Shown: positions 23,275 to 34,599 of the stretch, piece after piece
Layout: the number at the start of each line of letters is the position of its first letter
Position numbering within the stretch: the first letter of the stretch is position 1
Assembly (NCBI GenBank): GCA_030998225.1
Contig: JAPYXD010000308.1
Span: 8,876,001 to 8,940,000 of the forward strand
Length of the DNA stretch: 64,000 nt
Direction of reading: 5' to 3'
From: Diplolepis rosae
Taxonomy: Eukaryota; Arthropoda; Insecta; Hymenoptera; Diplolepididae
Notes under the pieces: model-generated
What the model was told of the DNA's origin: nothing
Seen by the model: the letters and a program-made list of their open reading frames with translations, nothing else
Database searches by the model: none
Program-made: the position numbers and the translations under genes

Positions 23275-24345
23275 TCACACGGAAATACTATTGGTTGTGT
23301 GAAAATGTCTGATTTTGCGCCAAATAATCATTATTTGCGCAAAGTGTTGATTTTCTTCTTTCATTAGAAGAAAACGGCGGCTGAAGCGCATCGCGAGCTC
23401 CAGAAAGTTTACGAAGATGCTGCTGTAAGTGAAACAACGTGCCGTGATTGGTTCCGTAGCTTCAAAGACGGTGATTTCGATGTTGATGACCGTCCGCGTT
23501 GAGGAAGGCCAAAAGCCTTCGAAGACGCTGAATTGGAGGCATTGCTTGATGAGGATCCGTGCCAAACGCAAGAAGAGCTTGCTTCATCATTAGGAGTTAC
23601 TTGCCAAGCCATTTCCAAGCGATTGTATGCGTTATGAATGATTCAAAAACAAGAAACTTGGGTTCCTTATGATTTGAAGCCAAGGGACGTTGAGCGTCGT
23701 TTTTTCGCCTGTGAAACTGCTTCAGCGGCAAAAAAGGAAGCGTTTCCTTCATCGCATCGTGACGGGTGATGAAAAATGGATTCATTACAGCAACCCAAAG
23801 AGAAGAAAGTCATGGGGACTGCCCGGTCATGCTTCTTCGTCGTCGGCTCAGCCGAATATTCACGCTGCGAAGGTTATGTTGTGTATTTGGTGGGTCCAGG
23901 TCGGTGTTATTTATTATAAGCTGTTAAAACCGAACGAAACCATTACTAGGGAACGGTATCGAACGCAGTTGATGCGTTTGAGCCGAGCACTGCGCGAAAA
24001 ACGGCCACAATACGAGCAGAGGGACGAAAAAGTGATTCTACAGCATGACAACGCTCGTTCTCACGCTGCCAAACCCGTTAAAACCTACCTGGATACGCTC
24101 AAATTGTAAGTTGTACCCCACCCGTCGTATTCCTCAGATATTGCGCCGTCCAATTATTACTTGTTCCGGTCGATGGCACATGGTCTGCCTGATCCACAGA
24201 TCCGCTCATATGAAGACATCGAAAACTGGCTTGATTCGTGGATAGCCTCAAGAGATAAACAATTTTACCGTAATGGTATTCGAGATCTACCAGAAAGATG
24301 GGCAAAAGTTGTAGCTAACGATGGGAAATACTTTGAATGATTCAT
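23275..24345 (+). pseudogene. Mariner transposase pseudogene
   Basis: Read across frames on the + strand it shows KKTAAEAHRELQKVYEDAAV, CRDWFRSFKDGDFDVDD, RPKAFEDAELEALLDEDP, then DGDEKWIHYSNPKRRKSW (first Asp region) and HDNARSHAAKPVKTYLD (second). The third Asp region is YSSDIAPSNYY. Stop codons (for example near 23500 and 23637) and frameshifts inactivate it. Its 3' terminal repeat AAACAGCGGGAACTTA is split by the transposon at 24406-28173, and resumes as GTTGCGCACCCAATAAT at 28177. Confidence 0.85.
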
Positions 24346-24405
24346 TTGTAACAATTTTTTCATAAAAAAGTTGCATTTTCATAAAAGAAAAACAGCGGGA
24401 ACTTA

Positions 24406-27400
24406 CAAGGAACCCTAGGTAGGTGTCCCCCTCCGATTTTGTTCGTTCGCACATACCATATGTTGTAGTACTGGAAAAACTAAGCGACACGTATTTTTTT
24501 TACGTGCCCAAAATGGTTTTTGGGGGGTAAAAATCACCCCCGAAAAGTGCGGTACCAAATACCCATTTAATTGTTTCACATATAATAACAGAATCTTTCA
24601 CAATCAAACCAACTACGAAAAATATCCTCACTACGAGAGATGAAATATGTGATTTTGTCGACTTGATAAAAAAGATTTTTGGGGGGTAAACTACCCCACA
24701 ATAAGTTTTAATTATACAAAAAATTTTCAAACAGGCATTATTTCAACCCGAAAAATCTGAAAAAAATATATGTACACTCGAATCTAATCTAGTATTGTAG
24801 TTGTTTGCGGCGCTAGTCATTACACTTGATATTTCGCGACTAGTCCGGGCCATTTTGATTTTATCGATCTTGTGTAGTAGTAGCGGATATCAATAGACGC
24901 ATGCGCAGTTCAAATATACAAGGCTTTATCAGTAGGGTGCTAACGCTGTACGAAGAAGAAGAAGTATAAGAAGAAGATTGTGCTCCGCTGTATGGCTATA
25001 GGCGCATGCGCAGTTCAATTTTTACATTACATATCTCTATAGCGGAATACACAACATTACACTGCTCTTAACTGAAGCGAAAAAACGAGTTTACGCGCCG
25101 GAGGCACATAAAATATAAAATGCTTAATTTAGTCGAAACATTTTATGGGGGTAAACTACCCCAAAAAAAGTTACGATTATACAAGAAAATTACCAAATAG
25201 GTTAAATTAAAGCTAAAAATTCTGAAAAAAATACATATGCCACGCGATAATAAAATAAATTTTACGTATATTTGCATTTTGATGAGAAATTAATTTATAA
25301 CGGGTAACCACCCTAAAGTGCATGTTATTATATTTTTACAAAATAAAGTAAATTATGCGTACAAAACCAAGCAGAAAAAATTCTTTCACATATTGTTGAA
25401 AAATATAAATTGCTCAATTTAGTCGAAACATTTTATGGAGGTAAACTACCCCAAAAGAAGTTACGATCACACAAGAAAATTACCAAATGAGTGCTAATTC
25501 ATGTCGTAAAAATCTGGAAAAAGTGTATGTTTAGGGTAATAATAAAATAAAATTTATCAGACCAACAATCATCATTAGAATTGTTTATTCATTGTATGTG
25601 GTACAGTAGTGATGCTCTTCGAAGAAATTTTCAAAGCACAAAGATTTTTGGCACCACGAACATCTAATTGCGGCTACATTTTGACATCCTGAAATTTCAC
25701 ATAACGTGTTGGAAAATGTTTCGAAGGAAAAGTCCACTGGATTCTCAAATTCTCCTGGTTTTTCTGCAACATAACCACTTTTAAACCAGCAGTATTTAAA
25801 AAGACTGTGATACCTTGGTGGAGATAATTGATTATGTACTAAAGACTGTAACTTTATAATATTATTTCGTATGTGCAGATTTAACTCATAGTCTAACAGT
25901 ATAACTGAATCGTAAAAATGTCGCACATAATTTCTCCATATGCGAAATCCGTAGACGTCAAGGGGCTGAACTTTTTCAGTAGTGCATTTTGGTATAATCA
26001 TAGGAATAACATTCTTTCCCTTAGGCGTTGCTTGCCGTACAACTTCTGGGCAGTGTCCAGTCCAAGAATCTATGAGCAACACGCTTGTCGGCCCTACCTT
26101 CAGGAAAAAAACATTTTCCAACCAGCTCTGAAAATGTTCTGCAGATAAAATAATTTAAAAAATTTAAAGACTGTAATGAATTTATTTTATGACCAAAAAT
26201 TACTAAAAATAAACAAATTTACTAGACGTAAGTTTTCCAGATTTGGATGCAGCTACAAAGACGTTTATAGGCTGAAAAATGTTTTCTTGTACAATGGGTC
26301 CAAATTTTCCACTTGGCTCTTTTAACATAAGATAAAGTGGAGATAGAAGCTCTCCATCCACAGAAATCGTGGGTTGGATAGTGTAGCTGTAAGTGTAGAA
26401 GAAATATATTGGACGATACATTCGACTTGCCGTGTACCTTCAATTGACAATGTTCTCCCAGAATGCATTTCTAACTGGAATCCACTTTGATCCTAGTTAT
26501 AAAAATTCTCTCTCCCATATTGAGTGATGTACGGTTTCACTTCATTCACAAAATTCTCCGCATTTACTTTTAACTTTTCTCATCTTCTAATGTTTTTCTG
26601 GTGATGAATTTATTGACTTTTCTGGATGTTATTCGGTGAGTTTGTTTAAACTTCCACACCCATCAGTCAGATGCTTTAAATCGTGTGTCTTCAAAACCAA
26701 GGATATTTTTAGCATGTAGACCCTATTTCTGTAGGTCCACATGGTGAATTATCATACCAGCATCAATTGCACTTTTAAAATTGTTCAATGCGTACTCCGC
26801 AATACGATGCAACTTTTCCATGTATGTACCGCCTTTATTTACTTATCCTGCCCATCGCCTCAATTGACGTACTGATGTTACTTTTCTGAACCGATGTTAA
26901 ACAGTACTTAACTCACGATCGCTTTTTTTCATTCCGCTTCTCCAAAACTCCACTGCTCTTTGCTTATAATCGAAGTCAACATTTTCATCATCTCTCGTAC
27001 AAACAGCGTCATCTGATTTAGAATCAAATTTAGGAGTCTACTCTGCATAGGTGTCTTCCACAGCGGAAGGCTCCCAGTCTTTATATGGTTCTGAAAAGTC
27101 TAACGTATTTTCTTCAACAATCTCAACGCCATTGAACTCATTCATAGCCTGAATTAGTATTTCATTGAAATGATCTGCCAGTTGCCGTTCTGCATCATTA
27201 ACTTCACTGTCAGGTATGTTAATGGTTTGGAATGCAAATAACAAAAGTTGTATTACATTTAAGGGATTTATAGGCATGCTTACAAGACTTGATAAACTGT
27301 TCACTGATATGTTTGACTGCAAAAACAAAGAAATAGACTTTTAAACTCGAGAACGATGAAAGCAACACTGAACGATTATTCGCAGCCTTCACAGAAGTTC

Positions 27401-28173
27401 GCATCCTAAAAATAAAACTTGCTCTTAAAAAACAAATACATTAAGCCTCATATACATTTCAATACATTCGTAATGATACGTGGGTCGAGATAAATAGCAG
27501 CTTAATCAGTTTAACCTTCTGCATGAGTCAAACATGTAATTTATGTATTTCTACAAATATAAACTTATATGTATAATATAGAGTTCTTTAATTTATAGAA
27601 ATATAATAACATGCACTTAAGGCTGGTTACCCCTTATAAATTAATTTCTCATGAAAATGCAAATATACGTAAAGTTAATTTTATTATCGCGTGGCATATA
27701 TTTTTTTTTCAGAATTATCAGCTTCAATTAAACCTATTTGGTGATTTTCTTGTATAATCGTAACTTTTTTTGGGGTAGTTTACTCACATAAAATGTTTCG
27801 ACTAAATTAAGCAATTTATATTTTTCAACTCTCTGTGTGAGAGTTGGGTGAGAGTGAGAGTTTGATTTTGTACTTATTGTGGGGTAGTTTACCCCCCAAA
27901 AATCTTTTTTATCAAGTCGACAAAATCACATATTTCATCTCTCGTAGTGAGGATATTTTTCGTAGTTGGGTTGATTGTGAAAGATTCTGTTATTATATGT
28001 GAAACAATTAAATGGGTATTTGGTACCGCACTTTTCGGGGGTGATTTTTACCCCCTAAAAACCATTTTGGGCACGTAAAAAAAAATACGTGTTGCTTAGC
28101 TTTTCGAGTACTACAACATATGGTATGTGGGAACGAACAAAATCGGAGGGGGACACCTACCTAGGGTTCCTTG
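24406..28173 (-). mobile_element. TIR transposon, 3.77 kb, TTA target duplication
   Basis: The ends CAAGGAACCCTAGGTAGGTG and the complement are flanked by TTA at 24403-24405 and 28174-28176. The inverted arms are very long: 24406-24740 pairs with 27850-28173. A further block 25118-25330 pairs with 27610-27820, with an extra direct copy at 25410-25540. The left arm carries an insertion of about 350 bp (24775-25110). The repeats include many GGGGTAAACTACCCC motifs. The interior encodes a CENPB/DDE-type transposase on the minus strand. Confidence 0.88.
25585..27330 (-). pseudogene. CENPB-like HTH / DDE_1-type transposase pseudogene
   Basis: Minus-strand blocks in N-to-C order. 27038-27328 is an acidic N-terminal region. 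About 26830-27010 is a CENPB-like helix-turn-helix (YKQRAVEFWRSGMKKSDREL, RQLRRWAG), broken by stops. About 26580-26740 is a second HTH block (RFKASDGWVWKFKQTHRITS). 26200-26440 is a beta-rich catalytic piece (SVDGELLSPLYLMLKEP). 25585-26145 carries LLIDSWTGHCPE and IIPKCTTEKVQPLDVYGFRI, the DDE_1 second and third motif area. It ends in a Cys/His cluster (CQNVAAIRCSWCQKSLC). Introns may explain some breaks, but in-frame stops show decay. Confidence 0.75.
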
Positions 28174-28702
28174 TTAGTTGCGCACCCAATAATAACTAAC
28201 ACCTTTCGGAAGACGCATCTACAAATCATCAAAATAATTTCGGCGGAATGTGTAGCATGTATAGCTGGCAGTGGGGGGGACGAGAATGATTCGTTACTAT
28301 TCAGCACGCGTAAAAGGCGTTGCTGCTGCGCGGGACAGGGGTATCTACTGTCCAGGCAACTCCTACTCTTCTGCGTTTTATTAATTCCTAAGATATTACT
28401 GAGTAGGTTCTAGACTGGCTCCTTCCTGTCCAGCGAGCACGGAGTGTTGTCTATTTCGACCTTTTTCTTTTGGGCAGGAGGAAGTACTGTCTGCACGCTA
28501 CTCAGCGATATTTTTTTCTCAGTATACAAGCGTAATTAAAATCGGGTAAGAAATGTCCACTTAAAGCATGTTTTAACTTAGGGATTTTATAAATAAATGT
28601 TATCTGGGTCGGTTTCCATCGCATGACTAGCGTTTTAATGACTTAATTCCACACCGATTCAGATATAACACGCGCAATTATCGAGACATTGCAGAAACAT
28701 AT

Positions 28703-28966
28703 CTATTTTGCCTGCACTATAGTCAGGTAACCGAAATACGACAAAATGACACCTTTAGAAAATGAAGTTGTTTTCTTTGAAGATTGCCACTCATTATATT
28801 TCTGGTGCGCGGTCTCATAGCTTGCTATGGACTTTTTGGGACATAAGATTTTGTCAATTTCGGTAGGGATTTCGCGTAGTTCAGGAGGCGTGCCGAACCA
28901 TTCTGCGGAATCGAGCGAGAAGTAATCGGTGATCATTTTGACTCCTTCAACACTCCTTAATTTCAC
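28703..28966 (-). pseudogene. Possible Crypton-type recombinase N-terminal fragment
   Basis: An 87-codon frame includes EIPTEIDKILCPKKSIASYE and KYNEWQSSKKTTSFSKGVIL. The pattern resembles the N-terminal SAM-like domain of tyrosine-recombinase (Crypton-derived) proteins, where a K.Y..F..W segment precedes a short helix. The catalytic domain is absent. The assignment is weak, and it could be an unrelated open frame. Confidence 0.3.
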
Positions 28967-28989
28967 TGATCCGTTTTTTCATTGACTCC

Positions 28990-30259
28990 ATCGATTTAAT
29001 ACTTAAATTAAAATTCCAGGTTATTTTATTTTATAAGACGTAGATGGCGCAACTAACGCAGAAGATATATTTAAGTTTTATACCATATTCAGTGGTGATG
29101 TTGCTCTATGGGTAACACGACTCTGAGAAATATAAGAAAATGTCAAATAATTTTATTTAGCAAGATGCAGCTGGCGCGAGTATCACAAAAAGATATATTT
29201 AATGTTTATTCAATTTTCGATGAAGGTGTTGCTCAGTGGCTAACACAGTGCAGAGAAACATAAAGAAGTATCGAAATACTTGTATTTTTCACTGTATAGA
29301 TGGCGCTACTATCGCGAACCATATATTTAAACTTTATGCAATGTTCGACGATGGTGTTTCTCAATGGCTAACACAGCGTAGAGAAATATAAGAAAGTATC
29401 GAAATACTCGTCTTTTACAATGCACAGATGGCGCTACTATCGCCCGAAGATATATTCAATTTTTATAAAATATTCAACGGTAATGTTGCTCAGTGACGAG
29501 CACTATGCGGAGATATGTGGAGAAATAACGCAATTTACAAAATATAGGTGGCGCTGCTGCAAGTAAAGATCAATTAAGTTAACGACGGTGCACTTGGTTG
29601 AAAAACTTACTCCTACTGGAGCCTGGTGCAGCATACCCAGAGCGAGAGTTATAAGAAAAAGATGTTTAATGGTTATCTATTGGAGCCTGGATGGCGTGCC
29701 CAAAGAAGCGTCGCCACGTATCACTTTCTGGAACCTAGTGCAGCGTACCCAGAAAGAGATGCAAGGTGAGAAAAGGTAATATGTCTGTTGGAGCCTGGAG
29801 CAGCGTACCCAGAGATATTTCTCGTCTATTACTTTCTGGAGCCTGGAGCAGCGTACCCAGAGAGTAATGCAAGTAAACAAATATCAAAAATTAATGAGTG
29901 CCCCAGAGCCTAGGCAGCGTACCTAGAGTCACTCAGCAAATAGAGTCACCACTATGTTCCTTCTTGGATGGCCCTTTGGCTGCTTCTCTAAAGGGTGAAC
30001 AGTTCAGACTGAGAGTCTGACCGATGCCGAGCAAGTGGAACCCTGGCTGGAGGTCCTGAGACCCCGGCTGAAGATACCGCTGAGAATTGAGTGCGCTCGG
30101 TTATAGACACGCGATTTCAGGTTTACAGCGGGCAAGCTTGCGCTGCGAGCCTAGCGGAGACTGTTGGTACCACTACACCTGAGTTCCTACTGCGCCGCGC
30201 GTACTATACCTTTAGTATGTCGTGGGCGCAATCAGCTGACGTGAATTGTGGCCGTTTCA
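28990..30259 (-). mobile_element. Solo LTR of the hairpin-array gypsy family
   Basis: The layout matches the LTRs at 32814-36428 and 41637-42828. Roughly 120-bp tandem units containing AGATGGCGC...GTTGCTC..TGGCTAACAC lie at 29040-29500. Six hairpin units follow at 29605-29935, then a CTTTGGCTGCTT block, then GCGAGCCTAGCGG-type sequence. The right end GTGGCCGTTTCA (30248-30259) matches the LTR end at 36428. The left end is not sharply defined. No internal coding region is adjacent, hence solo. Confidence 0.7.
29605..29940. repeat. Hairpin array A (six units)
   Basis: The constant core AGCCTGG(A)GCAGCGTAC is at 29620-29636, 29684-29699, 29732-29748, 29792-29808, 29840-29856 and 29907-29922. 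Each is flanked by arms that differ between units but pair with each other. In unit 5, ATTACTTTCTGG (29828-29839) pairs with CCAGAGAGTAAT (29857-29868). In unit 3, ATCACTTTCTGG pairs with CCAGAAAGAGAT (11 of 12). Confidence 0.85.
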
Positions 30260-30429
30260 ATATTATAAGCATGATAATGGCCCCTAGTAGACCCGGTCCA
30301 GTGAACGGTCAGCAAATTCGCTCACCATTTACTGACCGTTTACTGACAATTCGCTGACCTCATAATAATATGAATGAAAAGTTTACAGAAAACATTTAAA
30401 TTGTTCCAATTATGATTCTGCGGTACATT

Positions 30430-30625
30430 TGAGGTTTGAAGGTATCAAAGATGATACAATTGTTTTATTTTTTATCGTTGAAATAAAAAAAAAGATAATA
30501 CCTGTCATTGAAGGCTGTGCGGTGGTTCAGGAATTCTTCACTGCTACCACCGCACTGCCTTCAATGATATGTATTATCATATTTTTTTATTTTAACGCTA
30601 AAAATAAAATTATTGTATTAAGTTC
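30430..30625. repeat. Hairpin MITE, precursor-miRNA-like
   Basis: About 80-base arms fold on each other. AAGATAATACCTGTCATTGA, AGGC and TGCGGTGGT on the left pair with ACCACCGCA, GCCTTCAATGA and TATGTATTATCAT on the right. The loop is only about 19 bases. It lies 740 bases upstream of WARS exon 2. There is no coding content. Confidence 0.7.
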
Positions 30626-30768
30626 GATATAGAACGCTATATTGTAATTTTAGCCCAGATCATATACCTATGTCTTATGTCTTTATTAAATGATTATTTT
30701 AAAATAATATATATATTAAAATTTTGTGATCCAATAATATTTTGGAAATTGTTTTTTTTAACCTATAT

Positions 30769-31246
30769 ATCAGGTTTACAAATAAATTTCCGCCGTTTTT
30801 TAACAAAAATTGAGCATTTATTGTGAAAGAACGGAATCTTATGTTTTATTCGAAGTATTGTCCATCGCATTCTTCTTCTTGCATTTGGCACGAATCGTGA
30901 TTCAATAATGCTTCCAATTCCGCGTCTTCGTACACCTTCGGCCTTCCGTTACGTTCTTTGTCTTCAGTGTCAAATTCGCCGTTCTTAAACTTTTGAAACG
31001 ATTCACGACAACTTGAGAAGTAAATCAAAAGTTCACGCAAATGACCTTTATTCGGCTCAAAATTCGACTTTTTCGCACACAAAAGAATATATTATACTGA
31101 TAAAAATTCACTAATATTTCACGGTTATCTTGCTGACACATGTCCAACCTTACGGCAGTGACGTTTTACATCTGTCAATTTCAACCAAAACATACTGGTG
31201 GCACCAACTTTTGTCAAACGGCGGAAACTTATTTGTACACCTGATA
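30769..31246 (-). mobile_element. Mariner deletion derivative, about 480 bp
   Basis: The terminal repeats are TATCAGGTTTACAAATAAAT...CCGCCG on the left and the complement CGGCGGAAACTTATTTGTAC ACC on the right, with TA-rich flanks. The only frame (30846-31082, minus) joins a mariner N-terminus (FEPNKGHLRELLIYF, KFKNGEFDTEDKERNGRPK) directly to the last residues (DGQYFE). The catalytic domain was therefore removed by an internal deletion. Confidence 0.85.
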
Positions 31247-31362
31247 TATAAACTTTGTACATTTCAGAATGTTCTTGATACATGCCTTTAAATTATGATG
31301 CAAATTTTACATTTCTGTTCTTAAAAGAGAAAATTTATTCATTTTTACACTAAATCCAACAG

Positions 31363-32300
31363 AGCGCTTTGGCAGTTCGAAAATCGATAATGAACTTCTG
31401 CAACGATTCGAAAAGCTCACAGGAAAGAAACCTCATCATTTCCTACGACGGGGAATTTTTTTTTCTCACAGAGATATGCACACGATCTTGAATCTCCACG
31501 AGCAAGGAAAACCTTTCTATCTGTACACAGGTCGTGGTCCAAGTTCAGAATCAATGCATTTGGGTCATTTAATCCCCTTCATGTTTTGCAAATGGTTACA
31601 AGAAGTCTTCAATGTCCCTCTCGTCATCCAATTAACCGATGACGAAAAATCTATTTGGAAAAATATCAAAATTGAAGACGCAATAAAACTCTCTTACAAA
31701 AATGCAAAAGACATTATAGCCTGTGGTTTTGACTCTAGAAACACTTTTATATTTTCAAATCTTGAACATATTGGAAGCAACCCTGCTTTTTATCAGAATA
31801 TGATTAGGATACAAAAATGTGTGACCTTTAATCAAGTAAAAGGTATTTTTGGATTTGGGGACAGCGATCCAGTTGGAAAAATTGCTTTTCCACCAACTCA
31901 GGCTGCTCCTGCTATTTCTAGCACGTTTCCTTTTATTTTCAACGGTGTAAAAACACATTGTCTTATTCCTTGTGCAATAGATCAAGATCCTTATTTCAGA
32001 ATGACCAGGGACATCGCACCTAGGATTGGACATCCAAAACCTGCATTATTGCACTCCACTTTCTTCCCTGCTTTACAAGGTTCTAAAACGAAGATGTCTG
32101 CTAGTGATGATAATTCTGCAATTTTCTTGACTGATACTGCAAATCACATCAAAAATAAAGTTAACAGACACGCTTTTTCGGGAGGACAAGCAACTCTAGA
32201 GGAACATCGGAAGTTTGGAGGAAACTGCGAAATTGATATTTCATATCAGTGGCTTAGATTTTTCCTGGAAGATGATGACAAATTAGAAGAACTCAGGAAA
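31363..32300 (+). CDS. WARS: Tryptophan--tRNA ligase, coding exon 2 (catalytic domain)
   Basis: This 938-base exon encodes residues 43-354 of class I tryptophanyl-tRNA synthetase, plus the last two bases of codon 42. It starts after CCAACAG with AG CGC TTT, giving [16 protein letters not shown]. Conserved features are [36 protein letters not shown] (HIGH motif as HLGH, about residues 107-110), [35 protein letters not shown] and the KMSKS loop as KMSAS (about 285-289). The last codons LRK are followed by donor GTATGT at 32301. The frame is fully open and strongly conserved, indicating an active gene. An internal ATG at 31476 is not the start. Confidence 0.97.
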
Positions 32301-32356
32301 GTATGTCATTTTTAATTTTAATGATTAAAAATTTGTATATCGTTTTTCTTATTTAA

Positions 32357-32475
32357 GGTAGTTTTCATCCACGAAAATTAGACCTCAGGCAAAAATAGAT
32401 AATTTTGCTTTCAAGAATAGCAATATTATTATTAAAGGGCCATTTTGAAAGAGAAAAGATTATTTTACATGAAAA
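32357..32475. repeat. Single arm of the palindromic element seen at 10440-11117
   Basis: TAAGGTAGTTTTCATCCACG, then AAAATTAGACCTCAGGCAAA and GAGAAAAGATTATTTTACAT, match the left arm at 10440-10560 with few changes. The second arm is missing. Confidence 0.75.
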
Positions 32476-32499
32476 TAATTCGAAAGCAAAATTAGCTAT

Positions 32500-32813
32500 G
32501 TGCTATGTATATGTAGAGGACTGACATCACTAAGGCTGCTGTCCTATTTCAAGGGACTGCGCCCTGATAAGCATTTAACTCTCTTACATGGTGATGCTGC
32601 TCACAAAAGAGGTTTTGCAGTCAATACAAAAATGTTAGTCGAAAACCAAAAATAAAAATCGCTAGTCGCCCAAAGAATGATTTTTGATACAGTAAAATCT
32701 AGTGTAAAGAATTTTGAAGATTTCATTAATACGAAACCTCTAATTCTTAATGTACGTAATGTACACAGTTGTTTTAAAGGTCTTGCCAAAGAAAAATAAA
32801 AAAGGGCATGTAT
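32500..32813 (+). repeat. Intron segment duplicated downstream of WARS
   Basis: This stretch recurs at 49375-49415 and 50247-50518 in the same order and orientation (landmarks TGTAGAGGACTGACATCACT, GGTGATGCTGCTCACAAAAG, TCGCTAGTCGCCCAAAGAAT). It ends at the insertion point of the gypsy LTR. Confidence 0.8.
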
Positions 32814-33900
32814 TGAAAGGGTTCGATTTTGTCCTTTATTAATTTTAATTTAATAAATAATATTTGTGGATCCAAAGGCGTGGAAATGATTGGTAGGCGT
32901 ATTTTAATATAGTAACTGTTTTGGATATAGTTTAAATGTAGCAGGGTTTAAATCAAGATGAACATGCACTTGATGAATTACGCATATATTTTTGATGCAC
33001 TACACTTGAATATACATTGTGAAGTTTCACGGAGGAGACAAACTAAAAACTATTTGGATATGGTTGCGGACCGAGCTGTCTTGTCGTCAGATTTTTGTAT
33101 ACTAACTACTGTTTCTTCTGTTCTTTGTCTACCGAGAAAAACTTGAGGGTCAAAAATGCGAGTAGAGAGGGATGAAGTACAATAATTGGTCAGAATAAGA
33201 CGAGGTGGGAGATGCCAAGACAGTCCCTTGTTCGACGTTACAAAATTTGGGAAAAACCCGAATTTGAGTTTATGTGGTTGATCCTCGGTCAAAGATACAT
33301 CAAATTTGAATTTATAAAGAAAGGGCCCCAGGTCAGGATGACAACGACTAATAGTAAAGTTTCGGCGGGCGGGGTTGTCCTAAGCTGGGCCTGCAATCAA
33401 GACAATTGCTGTTGGCTAAACAGAATATAACTGCCTATTCTAAATAAATTCGAAGACACGTGTTTGGGTTGAGCATTAAGAGACAATTATTATTATAAAT
33501 TACGCAAAGTTCATTGTTTCCAAAAACAAGAATTGTTACGACGTAACATCTTGGCCCCCTTGAACGATCATAGAGTTCAACGGAATTTACATGTGATTTG
33601 AAAAAATGATTAAATAATACTTGATAGACATTTCGAACATGTTGGTATAACTATTTATAACGAATTGAACGACACTTGATGGTCGTTTCACAAAAAGTTG
33701 TTGTAAGTATACTGAACGAATTTCGAACGACATAGATCTTGAATATGAGTCAAAGCTGATAACCTTGCTTAAAATTGTCTTACACATATTCCGCAATAAC
33801 TTAATTGACACAGTTGAATGCTTAAAGAACATATAATTATAATAGATTAGGCTGGTACTTAATTTCGAGATTAAATGTACATGGTAAATCGAAGTATAAG

Positions 33901-34592
33901 TTATGAATCATAAATCGGAAGGGGGTACAATTTCACGATCGGGCGCTTGTATTCGCTGGTTCTGGTTTTCACTGATGCCACCCGAATTACTCCATCTTTT
34001 CCAGGGAAAACTGCAGTAACACGGCCGAGTTTCCAAGACATAGGTGGTGCTTTGTCTTCTGCTATAATGACTAAATTTCCTATTTTGATTATTTCTTGGT
34101 TTGTGGATCCTTTCCACTTACTGCGAGACTGCATTTCGTTAAGGTATTCTTTATACCACCTGGACCAAAAGTGTTTTCTCATCTGTTCAACTGCTTGCCA
34201 TGATGATAGTCTATTGATTTGTACATCACGGTAGTCTATTTGGGGAAAGCTTGTCAATGAATCACCGATCAGGAAGTGGCCAAGAGTTAAAAGTAGAAGA
34301 TCGTTTGGATCAGAGGATATTGGAGTGAGAGGTCTGGAGTTTAAAATCGCCTCGATTTCAATTATGTAGGTCTCTAATTGTTCATATGTTAATAATTTCC
34401 CTCCCATAGTTCTGGTTAAATGGTGTTTGAAGGATTTGACTGAGGCTTCCCAGAGTCCCCCGAAATTGGGTGCACTTGGAGGAATAAAATACCATTTTAC
34501 TTTATTTTCTATTAGATAATGCTTTACTTTTTCGTTTTCGAGTTCTGTTTTTACAAATTCATATAGTCTTTTTATTTCTCTGTCTGCACCAA
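33901..34592 (-). pseudogene. BEL integrase C-terminal region
   Basis: The minus-strand frame runs from FVGADREIKRLY through PPSAPNFGGLWEASVKSFKH, TYEQLETYIIEIEAILNSRP, GHFLIGDSLTSFPQ, SSWQAVEQMRKHFWSRWYKE and GRVTAVFPGKDGVIRVASVK. This covers the end of the integrase core with its Glu (EAILNSRP) and the DUF5641 domain typical of BEL/Pao. The open frame starts at M 34407, but homology extends upstream to about 34592, where an internal deletion joins it to protease. Confidence 0.85.
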
Positions 34593-34599
34593 CAAAATT

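Larger units (their letters stand above)
3311..31362 (+). other. WARS: WARS intron 1, about 28 kb, filled with mobile elements
   Basis: The boundaries are donor GTGAGT at 3311 and an acceptor ending CCAACAG at 31362. Recognisable mobile elements account for much of the intron. Stretches not otherwise described here (3311-4410, 4455-5178, 11740-12596, 15870-16200, 19807-20346, 20787-21334, 28200-28700) are AT-rich or low in features and I see no host exon in them. An alternative 5' exon inside this interval cannot be excluded. Confidence 0.85.

Noticed and set aside
31476..32315. WARS starting at the ATG at 31476
   Set aside because: Conserved sequence continues upstream to the acceptor at 31362, and exon 1 at 3187 supplies the matching N-terminus and split codon.
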